From Chitinophaga pendula (lineage in GTDB: Bacteria; Bacteroidota; Bacteroidia; Chitinophagales; Chitinophagaceae), in assembly GCF_020386615.1 (NCBI RefSeq), contig NZ_CP077769.1, forward strand, positions 2,790,001 through 2,854,000: a stretch of 64,000 nt of DNA, read 5' to 3'. Both the position numbers and the translations under genes were made by a program. Shown one piece after another: positions 61,501-64,000 of the stretch; position 1 is the stretch's first letter; the number at the start of each line of letters is the position of its first letter. The notes under the pieces are model-generated. The model searched no databases, was not told the origin of the DNA, and saw only the letters and a program-made list of their open reading frames with translations.

Positions 61501-64000
61501 TGTCATTCCTTTTTTCTGCCGGTTGTGCTATTGGCAGCCAGTATCGGTCGCGGGCAAACGGATATACCGGCAAGCTGATCCTCGCCGGCGTATGATGCGG
61601 ATAAAGTACCTGCCAGTCTATGTTGACACCTGCAACCCAGGCTGCGGCTACCTTATTGTAGTGGCCTTCCTGTGCCCAGGTGGCGATCCATTTGTTAACA
61701 TCTTCTTCGAGGAAGGCTCCGAGCTGGTCTTTCTTTTTCCGGCCCTGACCTATATACAGGTCGAAGGTATGAGTGGCGCCGGAGATGAAGTCTTCCAGTT
61801 TCTGGCGTAAGGCTGCTATACTATCAACGATTATGGCTACTCTTTCATCCAATGCTTCCCTACCTGTTTGCAGGGTATAGGCGATGGCCGGTAGTTGTTT
61901 ATCGGTATGTTGCTGTTGTGTGATATTATCGAGTAAGCGCTGGGCTTGTAGCAGGAGTCGTTCCTGGTTGCGAGCTGATAATATTACCAGCCAGGGACCA
62001 TTAGTCAATGGTTGTTCCTGTAATTGCGGCTGGTATTCTTCGAGGATGACATGTGCGTTGGCGCCACCGGCGCCGAAGGAGGAGATGCCCGCTCTCAATG
62101 GCATTTGTTGTCCATTGATTACCGGGCGGCGCCATTCTTCTGTGGTTTGCTGCACTTTGAATGGTGTTTGTTCGAAGTCTATGTTAGGATTTTTTTCGGC
62201 CGCATGTAAGGTAGGAGTCAGCTGGCGATGCCGGAGTTGCAGGACGATGCGGGTGAGGCCGGCGATTCCTGCAGCGGCTTCGAGGTGGCCGATGTTACTT
62301 TTTACTGCGCCGATGGCACAATATTGTTTTTCGCTGCCATCTTTTTCGAATGCCTGTGTGAGGCCTGTTATTTCGATGGGGTCTCCCAATGCGGTGCCAG
62401 TACCATGTGCTTCGATATAGCTGATGCTACGGGCATCGAGTCCGGCTTTATCGAGGGCGGTGCGTACCAGTTCTCCCTGGGCGGCAGGATTGGGTATGGT
62501 ATATCCATTTGTTTTGCCACCATGGTTAATGGCGCTGCTGCGGATGACGGCGTATATATGGTCGCCATCGGCTTCTGCACGCGACAGTGGTTTTAATAGT
62601 ACGGCGCCGGCACCTTCGCCCGGCACGAAACCATCGCCGCCGGCGCCGAAGCTACGACACACGCCTCCGGCTGACAGCATTCGCTGGGAGCTGAGGATGA
62701 CGTAACTGGACGGATGTACGTATAAGTTGACACCTCCTGCAATGGCGAGTTCGCATTCGCCTCTCAGCAGGTGTTCGCAAGCTTCGTGAATGGCGGTTAG
62801 TGAGGAGGAGCACATGGTATCGAAGGGCAGGCTGGGTCCGCGTAAGTTCAGCAGGTAGGATATGCGGTTGGCAACGGAGCTGAATGATGTGTGCGGGTAG
62901 ATGTTATCTCCTTGTTGCCATAAGGCGGGGCCATACAGTTCGTAGCCTGTTTTGGTGATTCCTGCGTATACGCCAACTTTGTGCTGATGTTTTGCAGCTA
63001 GCAGTTCTTTTGTGTAGCCGGCATCTTCGAGTACTTCCCAGCATATCTCCGTGAATAAGCGTTCCTGCGGGTCCATGCTTTGTGCTTCGCGGGGAGAGAT
63101 GTTAAAGAACAATGGATCAAAGGCCGCGTAATTTTCCAGGAAGCCACCCCACTTGCTGTAGCTTTTACCCTGTTCTACTGCGAGGTCGGCATCTGCCTCG
63201 TAGAATTGTTCCAATGACCAGCGATCCGCAGGTATTTCTGTTATACAGTTTCGGCCATCTTTGAGGTTATTCCAAAACTCCTGTATGTTGGCTGCCTGCG
63301 GGTACCGGCCGCTGATACCGATGATGGCAATGCTTTCCTGTTGGGCTGTCATAGCGGTCACATTTTTTTTCTTCCGTTCCGGTGTCCGTAGTGGGGTGCG
63401 GCGTTGTTTAGGTGTGGCGGGTGCAGCAGGTATTTGCGATGTTGCTGACATACCTGTCCATCGCAGGCAGGCGGTAGCATGTGCCGTTGTGAAATAGGCT
63501 GCCAGGTCCCTGATCGTCTGGTATTCGAAGAAGAGGGTACGGGAAAGCGGGCCGAAGATCTCTACCAATTGCTGATTGAGTGCCGTGATCATCACAGAAT
63601 CTATACCATAGCTTTCCAACGGTTCATTTGCGTCGATGCGTGCGGCTTCCAGTTTGATATGTTTGCCCAGGAGTTGTTGCAGGGAGCGTTGTACCTGTTC
63701 TTTTAGTACATCTTCTTTTACTGGGGAAGTTGCAGCTGTTGTTATTGCTGCTATTTTTTCTGATACGTTGTTTATAAACGTATTCAATTTCTGTTCATCC
63801 CCAGTGAGTACTAACAGTTGTGCCACCTCTTTTGTGAGGGCGTAGTGTAAGGCATTTATCCCCTCTGCTTCAGGCAGGGCGTATATACCTGACTGCTGTA
63901 GTTGATCCAGGGTGGCTGTATCGACGTGCATGCCACCATCGGCCCAAAGGGGCCAGTTGATGCTGATGGTATGTCCTTTACGTTGTCCTTTCTGCTGCAG
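43559..64000 (-). CDS. Gene C: trans-AT polyketide synthase, 5' end beyond window (modules C0-C6)
   Basis: At least 6,813 codons are open to the window edge. Translation continues without a stop from the internal Met at 63931 up to position 64000 (INWPLWADGG, the end of a KR), so the true start lies outside. Domains in order: KR end-ACP; KS-ACPb-ER; KS-KR-ACP; KS-DH*-KR-ACP; KS-ACP; KS-KR-ACP; KS-ACPb-ACPb; C-terminal docking helix. All six KSs keep Cys-His-His. No AT, DH of normal form or TE is present. The protein ends in LDDVLKQVEDGQLDIDQATQFLHQLKF-type sequence and TAA at 43559-43561, two codons before gene B. It works upstream of gene B in the assembly line. The family call is certain; early modules and the loading step are not visible. 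Confidence 0.97.
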   Translation of the reverse strand: MQQKGQRKGHTISINWPLWADGGMHVDTATLDQLQQSGIYALPEAEGINALHYALTKEVAQLLVLTGDEQKLNTFINNVSEKIAAITTAATSPVKEDVLKEQVQRSLQQLLGKHIKLEAARIDANEPLESYGIDSVMITALNQQLVEIFGPLSRTLFFEYQTIRDLAAYFTTAHATACLRWTGMSATSQIPAAPATPKQRRTPLRTPERKKKNVTAMTAQQESIAIIGISGRYPQAANIQEFWNNLKDGRNCITEIPADRWSLEQFYEADADLAVEQGKSYSKWGGFLENYAAFDPLFFNISPREAQSMDPQERLFTEICWEVLEDAGYTKELLAAKHQHKVGVYAGITKTGYELYGPALWQQGDNIYPHTSFSSVANRISYLLNLRGPSLPFDTMCSSSLTAIHEACEHLLRGECELAIAGGVNLYVHPSSYVILSSQRMLSAGGVCRSFGAGGDGFVPGEGAGAVLLKPLSRAEADGDHIYAVIRSSAINHGGKTNGYTIPNPAAQGELVRTALDKAGLDARSISYIEAHGTGTALGDPIEITGLTQAFEKDGSEKQYCAIGAVKSNIGHLEAAAGIAGLTRIVLQLRHRQLTPTLHAAEKNPNIDFEQTPFKVQQTTEEWRRPVINGQQMPLRAGISSFGAGGANAHVILEEYQPQLQEQPLTNGPWLVILSARNQERLLLQAQRLLDNITQQQHTDKQLPAIAYTLQTGREALDERVAIIVDSIAALRQKLEDFISGATHTFDLYIGQGRKKKDQLGAFLEEDVNKWIATWAQEGHYNKVAAAWVAGVNIDWQVLYPHHTPARISLPVYPFARDRYWLPIAQPAEKRNDNTATQPTIRPAVAFEMPADTIAKPQGLSLSIPAFSTDIPAIENVPIPIATNDLPVETAMTNPHPAPATDINTIQEELINSFASALLLRLEDVDTDKSFIEMGLDSIVGVEWVRTINKQYSTTIPATKVYDYPTINEFAAYLAEEITRLPKAPKAAPVATPIPAAAPAFRLETRSVKPVPATVTGDYKDTGLVVSTVHDLADIALQPWQVPAPATDEVTIQIKAAAINFPDTLCVKGLYPTMPAYPFVPGFEVAGIVTAVGATVEDLQPGDSVIALTGKLLGGHATSVNVPAGNVVIKPSTLSFEEACSLPVVFSTVYYAFEQARLKQGEKVLIQTATGGCGLMALQLANLRQAQIFASAGQEHKREILKQLGVYHAFSYKTAFDKEIQSLTAGEGVDVVLNMLAGDAIQRGLNCLGAEARYLELAVHGLKTSPRLDLSGLTANQTFYSIDLRQLSIRHNTTGKHLLQLMTDMADAGDIVPIVSRIYPYADIQEALRYVEKGEHIGKVVISHDTSEMIDLTKDCIANLKAHKQRAAGRTIKSKPSPALITATTTTPQHEDAIAIIGMSGQFPKAKDLDTYWQNLREGKDCISEVPADRWEHEQYYEEDIEAAGKTNSKWMGVLEDADKFDPLFFNISPAEAEWIDPQQRLFMESCWTAIEDAGIRTAALSGTRTGVFAGCATGDYGQSVDSQRLNAQGLMGGACSILSARISYLLNLKGPSMAIDTACSSAMVAIVEACKSLVLRESDLALAGGVNVMAGPLPHIMISKAGMFSPTGHCYTFDQRADGFVPGEGVGVVLLKRLSDAQRDGDAIHGVIRGWGINQDGKTNGITAPSVKSQTSLEQEIYKRFNIDPATITMVEAHGTGTKLGDPIEVEALIKAFAQPQNITPYCALGSVKSNIGHLMAAAGAGSLIKVLLSLRHKEIPPTIHFDQLNEHISLEGAPFFINTAVRNWESPEGTPRRAAVSSFGFSGTNAHLVVEEYTMPTTTTSKEDAPALIVISARTKERLRAYATQLHQFITANPLISLADIADTLLRGRDQWEERLAIVAENREHLLALLASTPGGEHADKIFTGYARKNKPADQHKTAAITTAWENKDWPILANTWVQGWDITLPIQDSHRSAKVHLPTYPFRRDRYWEKAAILVPLPAPAPATFSAPADTLILSPAWSSLPAPAASHTQIKHIVLLCEPPENISSSLPGLLPQIKITTLEATARNIADRYTSVTITLLDIIRELLTAGDNKTCLVQLLTAGEDNTFYEGLLALLNSAKQENPGLQGQLLTLDSWKEPDTIAAYILENTAAVNNYIRYDINDTRYVKTWQPLSEKDNKTNTLWKEEGVYLITGGAGGLGRLFVQDIITQVEKATVILTGRSAWQGQPDEIGQNGITVVYHRTDISRQEDVQELIQHIIQQYGRLDGIMHAAGVIRDNYIIRKMPQEALQVLQPKVQGLVALDLATRQLPLSWFICCSSIAGVAGNAGQADYAAANAFMDAYMTTRQKKADRGERSGRSLSVNWPLWKEGAMQVAEEHQQLAAEKGLLPLPVKAGLQALHYSYNTASVQALVLYGDHQKLQQIPLYVNDGLPIAEQNHTPVAINKEALTTAVLQQLKSLLGKQLKIDPVEISEEEPLERYGIDSILITRLNQQLITAFGNIPRTLFFEYQTLAALAAHLAAVYPSQAETWTGLQIPRWSAVQSPAAAQPLKHRAAAIVAAPASGLAANTNPLPAQEGIAIIGISGRYPGADNIREFWEQLKAGKDCITEIPAERWSLEDFYYPDANAAIAKGKSYSKWGGFLNNFSAFDPLFFNIAPKEALCMDPQERLFIESSWLALEDAGYTRELLTSRHNNRVGVFAGITKTGHELYGPLLRRQGETIFPHTSFGSVANRVSYLFNLQGPSMPVDTMCSSSLTAIHEACEHLLRNECELAIAGGVNVYVHPDTYSALCTQRMLSESGQCRSFGEGGDGFVPGEGVGAVLLKRLSQAEADGDHIYAVIKGSSINHGGKTNGYTVPNPTAQAAVIRTALQKAGVTASRISYVEAHGTGTALGDPIEVTGLVQAYSKDTTTSQYCALGAVKSNIGHLEAAAGIAGLTKIILQMQHKTLVPSLHAADTNSNIDFSGTPFKVQQQLQEWDTPTLTGDNKYTRMAGLSSFGAGGANAHLILEEYIPVNKVAGTTSQGPFMITLSARNSERLTAVVQQLLQTLENEHYTSHQLPSIAFTLQTGREHLEERAAFLTADIEQLKQQLTAFLTGTTTGNGIYHGQVKAGKDTLGLLGDDDLGPAIERWLEQQNFGRILQLWVKGLKFDWQRLYSGLSIQRISLPGYPFAKEKYWVGDLLDTAVMNISAHTNLPVLHPLLHRNISGFDGPLFTTTLNGAEQIMQQHPDGTQYLLPGLGLLEMVLAALSEVTQKELAVTLSEIVWDAPVTITGEPLTLFTALYKNASGLIHFEIYDHNQVYLQGKASLQADTLNEIPASLPGVNLLTALKEEQWKLPLSLLQRPLTTLPDTDAGRLYPSGLKELQIVTTVTGQLQIASTTTDTTATPSSWDITLYNGTTVYAAFKGLEYRYQAAGKTKAASTLLLQPSWTSLPQTTYAANQDKQIMILIEPDERTITWLTDTYPKALILQANAPSAAERYQDYVLQLLDHIAGWLKQKEKQQTILQVLITAATPLLRGIQGLLKTLEKEAPHYRGQLLEYEDWDACRQLYEQHALDAALPNTHIRFIKGQRHIEEWSTITAQDPSAVPVWKNGAVYLITGGMGALGLLFARDIIRHTNQVTLILTGRSQLSEQQSLLLRELNTAHATVVYKQTDISRQDAVEKLLQYIIDAFGQLNGILHNAGSISDNFIIRKSAPEAQQVLQPKVNGTQYLDEATQDISLDFFITSSSVAAVLGNVGQVDYAAANAFMDAYIQHRNKLVAAGLRAGRSISFNWPLWQNGGMNVDKSILAQLTAAGVTPMPDTAGLTALHTALSTGISQVLVLHGQAEKLLALLPGKTTGTTTAATISLTKEQQQQLKTRVVQELKKMLARQIRLEAARIDAEEPLESYGIDSIIITNLNQQLEQTFGTISKTLFFEYQHLNALSEYFVIHHAAAATRWTGLEALPQAASPAAIAGLVKWGPRQFNLSSPAIKSSYIAGEEPIAIIGLSGRYPQADNLAAYWNNLVAGRNTITEIPEERWSLEGFYLQDPETAAREGKSYSKWGGFLDNFASFDPLFFNISPREALNMDPQERLFVQTCWEVLEDAGYTKDSIAGKYNSRVGVFAGITKTGYELYGPPMRSQGTQAFPHTSFSSVANRVSYLLDLHGPSMPVDTMCSSSLTAIHEACEHLRRGECEMAIAGGVNLYVHPSNYVLLSAQRMLSASGECRSFGAGGDGFVPGEGVGAVLLKPLSKAEADGDHIYGVVKASAINHGGKTNGYTVPNPNLQRDLIRETLDKAGVDARTISYVEAHGTGTSLGDPIEITGLTQAFEKDTRDTQYCAIGAVKSNIGHLEAAAGIAGLTKVLLQMQHRQLVPTLHADRTNPNINFHNTPFRVQQQLEDWNRPLLDTAGTLQEYPRVAGISSFGAGGANAHIIIEEYTTPAASFKTNLPVVIVISARTQERLTVKVQQLIATLKEEHYTNAQLANIAYTLQTGREHMEHRLGVTVNTLEEVVTKLQAFLNGDIADQLYTGQLKGNKETLHVFEDETLQDAIAKWLEKKNYGRLLELWVKGLDFDWERLYTTQVPAKVSLPVYPFANEKYWIEAAYRKQEAVTYSPVFPSPPPDTPQEEPASNVHIGNSILELTTCIEQDLQSIISRLLTIPSQRLDIEESLAAFGFDSVTLATFASELSRHYSISISPALFFTYPTIAQLTNYFLQTHALAMKKRYQLCIADAPATAAPRTLPLGSQPATTIPEPIAVIGMSGRFPGSYNIEELWNDLANGIDKITPMPADRQYRRFFTDPSATPGKYWGGYLPGVDEFDPLFFNISPAEAIEMDPRHRLLLQESWNALEDAGYGERHVKKERISMFVGAEEGEYGFLSAEQSTITANHNGILAARLAYFLNFSGPVMTINTACSSGLVAAHQACVSLRNNECDTALAAGVNLILSVDGFEGMQQAGMLSEDGKCYAFDKRANGMVPGEAVVVLVLKKLSRAVADGDHIHAVIKGSGVNYDGKSNGITAPSGAAQAALLKSVYTSHQINPEQIGYIITHGTGTRLGDPVEIQALNEVFSHYTEKKAACALTSVKTNLGHTFAASGLVSLITLISAMQQHIIPASLHYEQESDYIDWDNSNCYVNQQCRPWQASGNRIGAVSAFGMSGTNAHMVVEEAVNNVKATVLPTYLLVIAAKTTAALKARVTAYLSYLKARTLVPQEWTAFIYTLQAGRYHFPHRLACAVNDQKEAITLLANWLNDTGTTQIQTDVVQPDFRLSAALQQQVKELAADSNKLLNDPARYRHTLIALGAYYCQGANIPWEMLYNGQIPGRLSLPGYPFAQEHYWVTPAVAKITYIPPVNNTDPEDLLTFTEHWVTSPVNTQQTEQFATILCFTGNKQTTQTVTAYLKQHNTDTRVIFVEYDNSFRQINATHFTLNAQQPEDYSQLYNNISQLPGKTAIWYMANDQELKQEYHHIFCLLKSLATAALPPVEIILTARINTAIDRVYIDTWIGFERSLAFVLPGSRLRLIAFEAEEPNLIQKGWEELHLQTGQSIWYEKGKRKTRSVQPILLQPAENILVENGVYLITGGTGGLGALFARHLAGKYKATLLLTGRSALNSDRSAILKELQKLGANVHYIQADVCDETALRQVFQTALDTYGRIDGVIHAAGIAADTLLQHNEWPRFSNVLSPKITGTLLLDKILQETCTAHPPAFVCYFSSSSAIIGDFGSCDYAIGNRFQLSYGQYRSAQRYPGKTVVINWPLWKEGGMRFDQDASTQLYLRTSGQRLLHAAEGIALFEQLLAQPEGTYLVLAGQQERIHRFLGVTPATETTAPPALAPASNGTTIKSDKQNNSKRLETDIKGFISHQLKIDADKLDPRVNLADFGFDSIKLSALAKTLSNHFNTTITPAVFFGHASINALVTYFETNFATAITQLYQQNEQAPAITASPAASPSGAGELLHLTEGPIAIIGMSGRFPQSRNIAELWELLTGGINAVQEIPADRFDWKEYYGDPAQEEGRTNGKWCGTVPGAGEFDAAFFEFSPREATGMDPRQRLLLQEAWNTLEDAGYGPEQLTTQTIGMYVGVEEGDYALLAKGQGNITSSHNAILAARLAYHLGFNGPVMAINTACSSGLVAVHQACMSLWRNETDAAIAAGVNLLLTPDSFISMGQAGMLSPDGKSYAFDSRANGMTPGEAIAVVMLKRLADAERDGDPIYAVIKGSGVNYDGRSNGITAPNSTAQSSLMQNIYQRFEIAPQQIEYIVTHGTATRIGDPVEIQALDNVFRQHTDRKQYCALTSNKSNLGHTFAAAGIVNLINMVQAVKTGLIPASLHCEQDTDYINWKDSCFFVNKSTRTWDTANANGRLGAVSAFGMSGTNAHVVVQQYAAAAKAAAKLPAYLLLLSAKTESTLQQRISQLLAFLESPAADTAALAAIGHTLQTGRHHFRYRFAGVIHTREEAIATLRSSLSGDQHPQIFRGIVPPVFEEQEVLANYTKELLLQCRDRQDSTTYAEHLHGLATLYCQGYDINWSDLYDQLRPARIHLPTYPFERLVYWPVAKAEKVITPPEPLEPEQTSEPIAKPIAITLGQPVAITLEAEEKKINIATLPAMVPATTAVTPAETKAITATTAPRIQQLETALVNSLAAVLYLEPAEIDKTKTFIELGMDSIIGVEWIRTVNKKYATTLGATKVYDYPTIKEFAVFLQELLTPQQNDHTTVPASPDIAPIPVQQVLPPVKPARNINTLQNELIRTFADILYVEPGDIDPDKKFIEMGMDSIISVEWIRQLNKQYQTTISATKVYDYPTIRAFTTFLAEELDQRIQTTATDTSASLDDVLKQVEDGQLDIDQATQFLHQLKF
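43562..43650 (-). other. C-terminal docking-like helix of gene C
   Basis: The last about 30 residues have the pattern LDDVLxxVxxGxLxIDxAxxFL. This mirrors the N-terminal helix of gene B and the C-terminal helix of gene B. It is placed to join ACP-C6b to KS-B1. The docking role is inferred. Confidence 0.65.
43690..46240 (-). other. Module C6: KS-ACPb-ACPb (beta-branch without ER)
   Basis: The KS runs about 46240-44976 (Cys codon 45743-45745, INTACSSG; VTHGTAT; KSNLGH). ACP-C6a runs about 44250-44015 (Ser codon 44132-44134, GMDSIIGVEW) and ACP-C6b about 43920-43690 (Ser codon 43805-43807, GMDSIISVEW). Both keep the Trp at Ser+6. The linker carries AKPIAITLG. Unlike the other five beta-branching modules, no ER follows. 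The branch introduced here is expected to stay unsaturated when passed to KS-B1. Confidence 0.87.
46330..49851 (-). other. Module C5: KS-KR-ACP (type II KR)
   Basis: The KS runs about 49851-48606 (Cys codon 49364-49366, INTACSSG; ITHGTGT; KTNLGH). Its N-terminal part is unusual, with PADRQYRRFF and GKYWGGYLPG where relatives have PADRFDW and GKWxG. The KR runs about 48040-46665, with YLITGGTGGLG, DTWIGFERSL, and Ser, Tyr, Asn in SSSAIIGDFGSCDYAIGNRF. It has no LDD-like Asp (IAADTLL). The ACP runs about 46560-46330 (Ser codon 46466-46468, FGFDSIKLS). Expected outcome: a beta-hydroxyl. Confidence 0.91.
49950..52118 (-). other. Module C4: KS-ACP (no processing domain)
   Basis: The KS runs about 52118-50791 (Cys codon 51584-51586, DTMCSSS; EAHGTGT; KSNIGH). 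After the flank there is only a proline-rich linker and an ACP (about 50190-49950, Ser codon 50072-50074, FGFDSVTLA). The ACP lacks the beta-branch Trp. The beta-keto group should persist unless a trans enzyme acts. Elsewhere in the window GFDS-class ACPs always sit behind a type II KR, so a KR may have been lost here. Confidence 0.9.
52260..56330 (-). other. Module C3: KS-DH*-KR-ACP
   Basis: The KS runs about 56330-55022 (Cys codon 55802-55804, DTMCSSS; EAHGTGT; KSNIGH). A degenerate DH lies at about 54480-53810. The KR runs about 53810-52550, with YLITGGMGALG, ISDN at the LDD position, and SSSVAAVLGNVGQVDYAAANAF. The ACP runs about 52490-52260 (Ser codon 52373-52375, YGIDSIIIT). The KR looks complete. 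Expected outcome: a beta-hydroxyl, with dehydration by the cis domain doubtful. Confidence 0.9.
53810..54480 (-). other. Degenerate dehydratase-like domain in module C3
   Basis: About 220 residues start with HPLLHRNIS. The region that should read HxxxGxxxxP is HPDGTQYLLPG, so a His is present nine residues before the Pro but the Gly is shifted by one. The DxxxQ motif of the second hotdog is not visible before YPSGLKEL. Activity is unlikely, but this copy is better preserved than those in B6 and B8. Confidence 0.65.
56480..59830 (-). other. Module C2: KS-KR-ACP
   Basis: The KS runs about 59830-58552 (Cys codon 59321-59323, DTACSSA; HGTGT; KSNIGH). The KR runs about 58030-56780, with YLITGGAGGLG, IRDN at the LDD position and CSSIAGVAGNAGQADYAAANAF, all catalytic residues present. 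The ACP runs about 56720-56480 (Ser codon 56603-56605, YGIDSILIT). It follows the beta-branch/ER module C1. This is the same order as B5-B6, B7-B8 and B9-B10, but with no trace of a DH. Confidence 0.92.
59960..63342 (-). other. Module C1: KS-ACPb-ER (beta-branch, saturated)
   Basis: The KS runs about 63342-62030 (Cys codon 62810-62812, FDTMCSSS; EAHGTGT; KSNIGH). The single ACP runs about 61300-61080 (Ser codon 61187-61189, GLDSIVGVEW). The ER runs about 60945-59960, with ATGGCGL and PGFEVAG. The linker before the ACP carries AKPQGLSLS. No KR is present. Expected outcome: a saturated beta-methyl branch, given a trans HMG-CoA-synthase cassette. Confidence 0.88.
63475..64000 (-). other. Module C0 (partial): end of KR and ACP
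   Basis: The C-terminal end of a KR (INWPLWADGG, then LVLTGDEQKL) runs to about 63770. It is followed by an ACP (about 63720-63480, Ser codon 63596-63598, YGIDSVMIT). The ACP is of the class that elsewhere sits behind type I KRs and before DTMCSSS-type KSs, as is the case here with KS-C1. The KS of this module is outside the window. Confidence 0.88.

Noticed and set aside
15000..63300. Regularly spaced similar DNA segments that could suggest a repeat array
   Set aside because: They are coding copies of KS, ACP and ER domains several kilobases apart, not CRISPR or other non-coding repeats.
43559..63931. Taking the Met at 63931 as the start of gene C
   Set aside because: The frame stays open to 64000 and encodes INWPLW, the conserved end of a KR, immediately before that Met. 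It is internal.

Overview
The window is one continuous stretch of a giant trans-AT modular polyketide synthase (PKS) locus. All coding capacity is on the minus strand, so transcription and polyketide assembly run from position 64000 towards position 1. It holds three consecutive PKS genes, called C, B and A here in transcription order. Gene C (43559-64000) is open at its 5' end. Gene B (2900-43552) is complete, with 13,550 codons and an estimated mass near 1.5 MDa. Gene A (1-2717) is cut at its 3' end by the window edge, inside a ketosynthase active site. Nothing in the window looks like a second pathway, an RNA gene, a mobile element or a CRISPR array. The plus-strand open frames are shadows of the PKS frames.

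Domain count: 18 ketosynthases (KS, the last partial), 23 acyl carrier proteins (ACP), 11 ketoreductases (KR, one partial), 5 enoylreductases (ER), 1 C-methyltransferase (MT) and 3 decayed dehydratase-like regions. There is no acyltransferase (AT), no intact dehydratase and no thioesterase. Every KS is followed by the trans-AT type flanking region ending in a YPFxRxxYW-like motif. The malonyl-loading AT must therefore act in trans and be encoded elsewhere.

Modules in assembly order are: C0 (..KR-ACP); C1 KS-ACPb-ER; C2 KS-KR-ACP; C3 KS-DH*-KR-ACP; C4 KS-ACP; C5 KS-KR-ACP; C6 KS-ACPb-ACPb; B1 KS-KR-ACP; B2 KS-KR-MT-ACP; B3 KS-KR-ACP; B4 KS-KR-ACP; B5 KS-ACPb x3-ER; B6 KS-DH*-KR-ACP; B7 KS-ACPb-ER; B8 KS-DHremnant-KR-ACP; B9 KS-ACPb x2-ER; B10 KS-KR-ACP; B11/A1 KS // ACPb-ACPb-ER; A2 KS... 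ACPb marks an ACP with a Trp six residues after the phosphopantetheine Ser (DSIVGVEW type). That is the established flag for beta-branching by an HMG-CoA-synthase-like cassette.

The standout feature is the second half, B5 to A1. A beta-branching module that carries its own ER, placed after the ACPs, alternates with a ketoreducing module four times in a row, and C1-C2 is an earlier copy of the same pair. If read literally, this places a methyl branch on every fourth backbone carbon, an isoprenoid-like spacing, with a hydroxyl midway between. This chemistry is inference. The beta-branching cassette is not in the window.

The organism is probably a Bacteroidota member, and a Chitinophaga-like bacterium is a reasonable guess. 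The grounds are moderate GC, AT-rich starts without a Shine-Dalgarno sequence, and the general style of these trans-AT proteins. No taxonomic marker gene is present to prove it.
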